From contig NC_066343.1 in assembly GCF_022539315.1 (NCBI RefSeq), positions 35,183,146-35,247,145 on the forward strand: DNA of 64,000 bases. The letters run 5' to 3'. Every line of letters begins with the position of its first letter. The first letter of the stretch is position 1. This DNA comes from Serinus canaria. Taxonomy: Eukaryota > Chordata > Aves > Passeriformes > Fringillidae. The notes beneath the pieces were generated by a model. That model was not told the origin of the DNA. It worked only from the letters and a program-made list of their open reading frames with translations, and searched no databases. The position numbers and the translations under genes were made by a program. Positions 59,601 through 64,000 of the stretch are shown here, in pieces.

Positions 59601-62600
59601 CCAGCACAGAAAGAAAAGAATTGATGCAGTGTCTTGGTAGTTGTGGAATGTGACATGATTCCAGGTATAGCCATGTGGCCACTAGTTAGAGATAAGAGAG
59701 CTGAGAAGATTTCCTCACGAATGCTATGTTCTGGGTCACGTGAGGCTGCAAAGGTAAAGCATCTGCCTGAACTTTCTACAAGGCTCTATCCCTTCTCTTT
59801 GTCTTCCCCGGGAGAGCTGGAGAAGTACCTCACTAATTTTATTTCATCAGATACTGTAGTCTCAGCAATATCCTCTTGGAGTGTCTTCTGACAGCAGTGA
59901 AGACGTCCCCACTCAGCAAATGAGGACCAGAGTATTTGTGTAGATTAAATCTGCTTCAAAGAGGGGGAAGGGATGTGCCAACCCACTCAGCTGACTATTT
60001 TTAGCTGTCATGAATAATCACAGGATGCAAGGGGAAGCATATCTCAAGAGATCACCCACAAAAGGAGTGAATTAATAGCAGAAGTGCTATAAATATACAG
60101 GGCATATACAGGGCTGGATGACTTGAGTGAGAGTGGCTACTTTAATGGAAGAACTGTGGAAAATTGCAGGAGGGGGATGTGTGTGTGGCAAAGCAACAGG
60201 AGATTTCGTGAGCATATTGTCTCAGAGACAAACTCAGAAGGACTTATTGGTAGAAAATGTCTCTTCAAGGGTTTTGGGGCTTTTGCTCCCTTTTCTATAG
60301 CATATATTCTTAACTCTTGTGTTCTGTTTTTTCTTCACTTTTGTGCTGCCTACCTTTTCCACTCTCTGTGGAGCATCTTCTTTATCACAGTCATTCATTA
60401 ATCTTTCTCTCTTTCATTAAGAAAACAGCACAAAGGCAAATGGATCCTTAAGGCACCTTCAGTATTAATCTGATATGAGTGGCATGATAAAGGAGCTTGA
60501 AAGAAAAGAGAAAGTTCTCCCAGGCTTTTCCCAGAGTTGCTGCATATTCTGAAGAAATACTCCTGTGTTCGATTGAAAAGAAATAGCATCTGTGGCAGAA
60601 TGAAGCCAAAGACCTGTCACAGTGAGCAGGAACAGATCGATTTCTGGGTGTCAAAGGCCATGTTACTGGTGATGTGCAAGACCTTCTAGCATTGCCACAA
60701 CAGACAGCTTCACAGGAGCCCAGCTGCCTGTGAAGTAAGGTGCAGTCATTGTTGGGAAACGCACCATCTCTGGTTAAAATTAGTTATGAGCCGGTTCGGT
60801 GTGAGTAGTCAGCACAGTGGTTCTGTGCAGCTCAGGGTTTGTATTTCTCCTTTTCTGTGTAAGAGTTCTATTCTTTCACTCCAGGGCCTTAAGAGATTTT
60901 TACAGTGGGAATTACTGAGTAGTGCATCCCAGGATACTGATACAAAACCTATGGGTACTCTTTGCTGGGAAACATTTCTTTATGTACCAAAAAGATTATT
61001 ACCTCTTCCTCTTTTCTAGTGTGCTTGATTGCCTTGAAAAATGTCCTAATATTTATGTTATGTTTGTGTTTGCGATATGTTTATGTCCTAGTGTCAGGAC
61101 TTCCTAAATGGTGTATTGACACCAGGAACTTTGAAATGTCTGAACTGCTTTTTTGGTTGCAAGTGCTCAGGAACATCTATGAAATTATTTCATTCTTTCT
61201 AGGGCAGCGGACTTGTATTTTATTTCTGCAGCTTATGAGTCATTTTACTGAGCACTCAGGTGAGGAAAAGGAGCTAGTAATTCCCAGCTGAGTAATGCAG
61301 AAATAAATGTGATTTTGGAAGATGGACAGGTATCCCTCCTTGTCTCTGTGCTGTTCAGAAATATTTGCCTACTGAGACTGCTGCTTGCCATAGTTTGCAA
61401 AACATATTTTTAGGCAGAACACCTCAGACTGACCAGGCAACAAAGTCTGAATAAGCCTTTACTATAAAGTTTGTTTAAATTGCTACTTGTCTACTGTGAA
61501 TCAGAAGTGGTTCCCGTTTAATTGTTAATCTGAGAACAAGATTAGCTGATGTTTTGCAAACTAATGCTTTATTCATTCAAAGTATTTTTTGTAAATTAAA
61601 TTGTGTTGAACAGTGGAAAGGTGACACGGTGTTTGTATTTGTGACATATTTTATTTTCTCTTTGTGGTTTCCTACTTGAAGGTTAGGTTCCTATTGTGTC
61701 TAAAATAAAAGCACAGGCAGTTCCACTGGGCCTTTTTAGTTTTATTTTAAAAATTACCAGTGTGTCAGCATGCAAGGTGGCTGAGGTAGTATGGCAGAAG
61801 TTTTCATTACAATGTGATGCAAAAAAGTTGATTTACCTCAGCTCTCATAGTGCAGCTTTTGAACAAACAGCATCAAACTACCACAATCAAGGTTAAACAT
61901 CTAATGCATCTTTGACAATTACGAGAAATGCTACAAAAATAACTAGGGTTAAGAGCAGCACAATTGGTGGCCTGGCGCAGTGCCCTTGCAGGGAGCACTG
62001 CACACTGCTGTGGGAGAGGGAAGGTTTTTGCTTCTTGAGTTCATTGCATCCTGTCAGGATTGTGTAGGGGAGATGATAAAGGATAACCCTGGGATTTTTG
62101 GGGTGGAATAATGTACCAGCAATGTTGCTGGGGCACCTTTCTTGGTCACCTTGAGAGGCTACAGTCAGGACTGGTTCTGTAGGGGCTGCCAGCCCAGCCC
62201 TCCATGCCTCGTTGGGCTGGGAGAGCCAGAGGCATCTTCACAGTCCAACAGGTATCAAGTCTGACAGCAGAACCCCACGGAAAGGGTGTGAGAGGCAAAA
62301 ACCAACCAGCCAAGCAAATCCGTGTTAAGGCTCACTTCCAGGTTCCCTTCTTTGTACTGATATCTCTTTAATTCTGCCCACAACTGGCACAGAGGCAGCC
62401 TGGGAGAGGAGCCTGTGTGGACATGCAATATTACCATGTTGCTCATTGCTGTGATCCTTGGCACAGGATGAAGTCTTGCCTGAAGAAGAATTTATGGTCA
62501 TTTTTCTTCATTGGGGGCTGTTTGATCACCAATTTTAATCAGCTTAAAGCATAAAAGGAGATAAAAATCAGCAGTCACGAGGCTGTGAGGAGAAAGCAGA

Positions 62601-63330
62601 ACATATTTTTTCAGTTTCTTTGACATGCAGGTTTTCAGGTTGTGAAATACCTTTGTTATATTTTTGATAAATAAATTTTGCTCTTGAAGTGGGTGTGCAG
62701 AGTATGATTACTTTGGAGCCAGACTTTAAAAAGACAATCTGAGGTGCCAGCTGGTGATAAATTTCAGGCAGAATGCAATTAAAACTGAGTCTTAATTGCT
62801 GGTAAGCTGCCTGAAATGAATATTTAAGGAATTTGATTTCAGCACGAACCACAGTTGTTACAGGCTCCCCCATTGTCCTGTAGTCAACTCCTGACACAGA
62901 CAGCTTGGAGTAGCTCTCAAAAGGTCTTCAAGTGACAGGAGATAGTGGAAGGAGTATTGAGAAGGAGTACAAATTCCTAATGTTGCATAAATACTGTATG
63001 GAGTATGCTTCATGGCAAGAGAGCAAATATTTGACAGGAAACGTCAATAGCTCTGTTCATGGAGTCATGGCAGGAAGAATTTCCTTTCATATTCTTGTAA
63101 GCTAGTCTGGCTCACACATAAATGAAGCCCCCAGGAGGCTTCCTTCCTTCTGGTTTGGGATTTCCACTGGGAAAAATTGCAATTAATGTGATCTAAAGCA
63201 GCTACACATGCAACTGAAGCCTTCCAGCCCTGGGAGTGCAGTAAAGCTGTGATGTCAGGGCACATCTCTAGGATATGTTTACACTAGCACGAGGCCATGC
63301 CATTCCAAAGCCACTCCCATCTCATTGTCC
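53691..63330. other. Intergenic sequence, right end
   Basis: AT-rich, no gene recognised. AATAAA near 53932 and an exon-like segment at 58115-58200 are the only items that stood out. NXNL2 and SPIN1, the next genes in the human order, were not recognised here. Confidence 0.55.
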
Positions 63331-63882
63331 TGTTTTCAGCTAGGATAGAGTTAATTCCTGCTCAGCAGATGTTACACTGCTGTGTTTTGTATTCAGAACA
63401 GGAACAGTGTTGATAAGTTCTGATGTTTTGAGTTTTGCCAAGTTGTGTTTATCCTGAGTCAAGGACTTTTTCCTTGTCTCATGCTCTGCCAGTGAGGTGG
63501 GATGTAAAAGCCTTTGAGGGAGCACGGCTGGGACAGGTGACCTGAACGGACCAAAGGGATGTTCCACATCACAGAACGCTGGGGACTTACGGGCAAGGGA
63601 AGGGTCTGTCTGAGTTCAGGGTGGGGAGGACTGGCATTGGTCAGCTGGGGGTGAGCAATTGCATTTTGCACCACTTGTTTCCATTTTATTGTCACTAATA
63701 TCATCATTTACCATTGGTATTGTATTTTTCTTTATTTTTCATCATTAAACTGTTCTTATCTTAACCTATAAGTTTTACTTTGATTCTCCTTCTCTTCCAC
63801 CACATCAGAGGGTGAGTAGGGAGGGGTTTGAGCGAGTAGCTGTGTGGTGCTTTCTTTTCCATTTGGGATTAAACCACAACCA
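63331..63882 (+). mobile_element. Probable solo LTR of a bird endogenous retrovirus
   Basis: It begins TGTTTTCAGCTAGGATAGAG and ends near TTAAACCACAACCA, so it has TG..CA borders. In between are blocks I recognise from a widespread passerine-type LTR: GTGTTTATCCTGAGTCAAGG, a purine-rich middle, GTGAGCAATTGCATTTTGCA, a T-rich stretch and ATTAAACTGTTCTTATCT as polyadenylation region. No internal viral genes are seen within about 120 bp on the right or several kb on the left. Clear target-site duplications were not found. Confidence 0.7.
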
Positions 63883-64000
63883 TCCTTTTGGATGCACAAT
63901 ATTGAACACAAATTGTTGAGGTAATAACAGATCTGACCAGAGCAGGTTAAGAGAAAATTGTTGCAAACATCCATTGTATTGGTTTAGCAGTTGTTAGTTA

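Noticed and set aside
47761..64000. NXNL2, SPIN1 or another host gene expected from human order
   Set aside because: No thioredoxin-like or Tudor-like coding exon could be recognised on either strand.
1..64000. CRISPR arrays, operons, tRNA or rRNA genes
   Set aside because: The DNA is a vertebrate nuclear locus; no regularly spaced repeats of CRISPR type and no tRNA or rRNA sequence were seen.

Overview
The window looks like vertebrate nuclear DNA from a bird. It holds two recognisable multi-exon or receptor genes in mostly AT-rich, intron-dominated sequence. It also holds several copies of the CR1 LINE in the avian 3'-end form, and one sequence that looks like a solo endogenous-retrovirus LTR of the kind common in passerine and related birds. 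There is no bacterial-style gene packing. Species cannot be fixed from the window.

Positions 1-28,600 (+ strand): the 3' two thirds of SHC3 (ShcC/N-Shc), a neuronal phosphotyrosine adaptor. I can place ten consecutive coding exons (5462 to 28599). Their splice phases fit without a slip: 1,287 nt after the first split base, 428 residues plus a stop. They cover the second part of the PTB domain, the CH1 linker with its YYN and YVN Grb2-type sites, and the full SH2 domain. The first exons (CH2 and start of the PTB) lie left of the window. A plausible polyadenylation signal is at 29711.

Positions about 29.7-38.8 kb: intergenic DNA between two converging genes. It holds a 2-kb decayed CR1, a 70-bp tandem duplication, a perfect 29-bp hairpin and a small CpG-bearing block of unknown origin.

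Positions about 38.8-47.7 kb (- strand): S1PR3, the sphingosine-1-phosphate receptor 3. Its coding sequence is a single exon (42211 to 41069, 380 residues). A likely 2.3-kb 3'UTR lies below it. A roughly 5-kb 5' intron leads to a strong CpG island (about 46.9-47.75 kb), which is the probable promoter and non-coding first exon. The tail-to-tail SHC3/S1PR3 order matches human 9q22, which corresponds to the Z chromosome in chicken.

Positions about 47.8-64 kb: no recognisable gene. It contains a perfect 30-bp palindrome, a 38-bp tandem duplication, a CR1 copy with a readable ORF2 C-terminus, two orphan exon-like segments and the LTR near the right edge.

I did not find a clearly new biological system. 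The items most worth a check are the 29-bp hairpin, the 30-bp palindrome, an upstream ORF in the S1PR3 leader, the CpG-bearing block near 31.2 kb and the two orphan exon-like segments.
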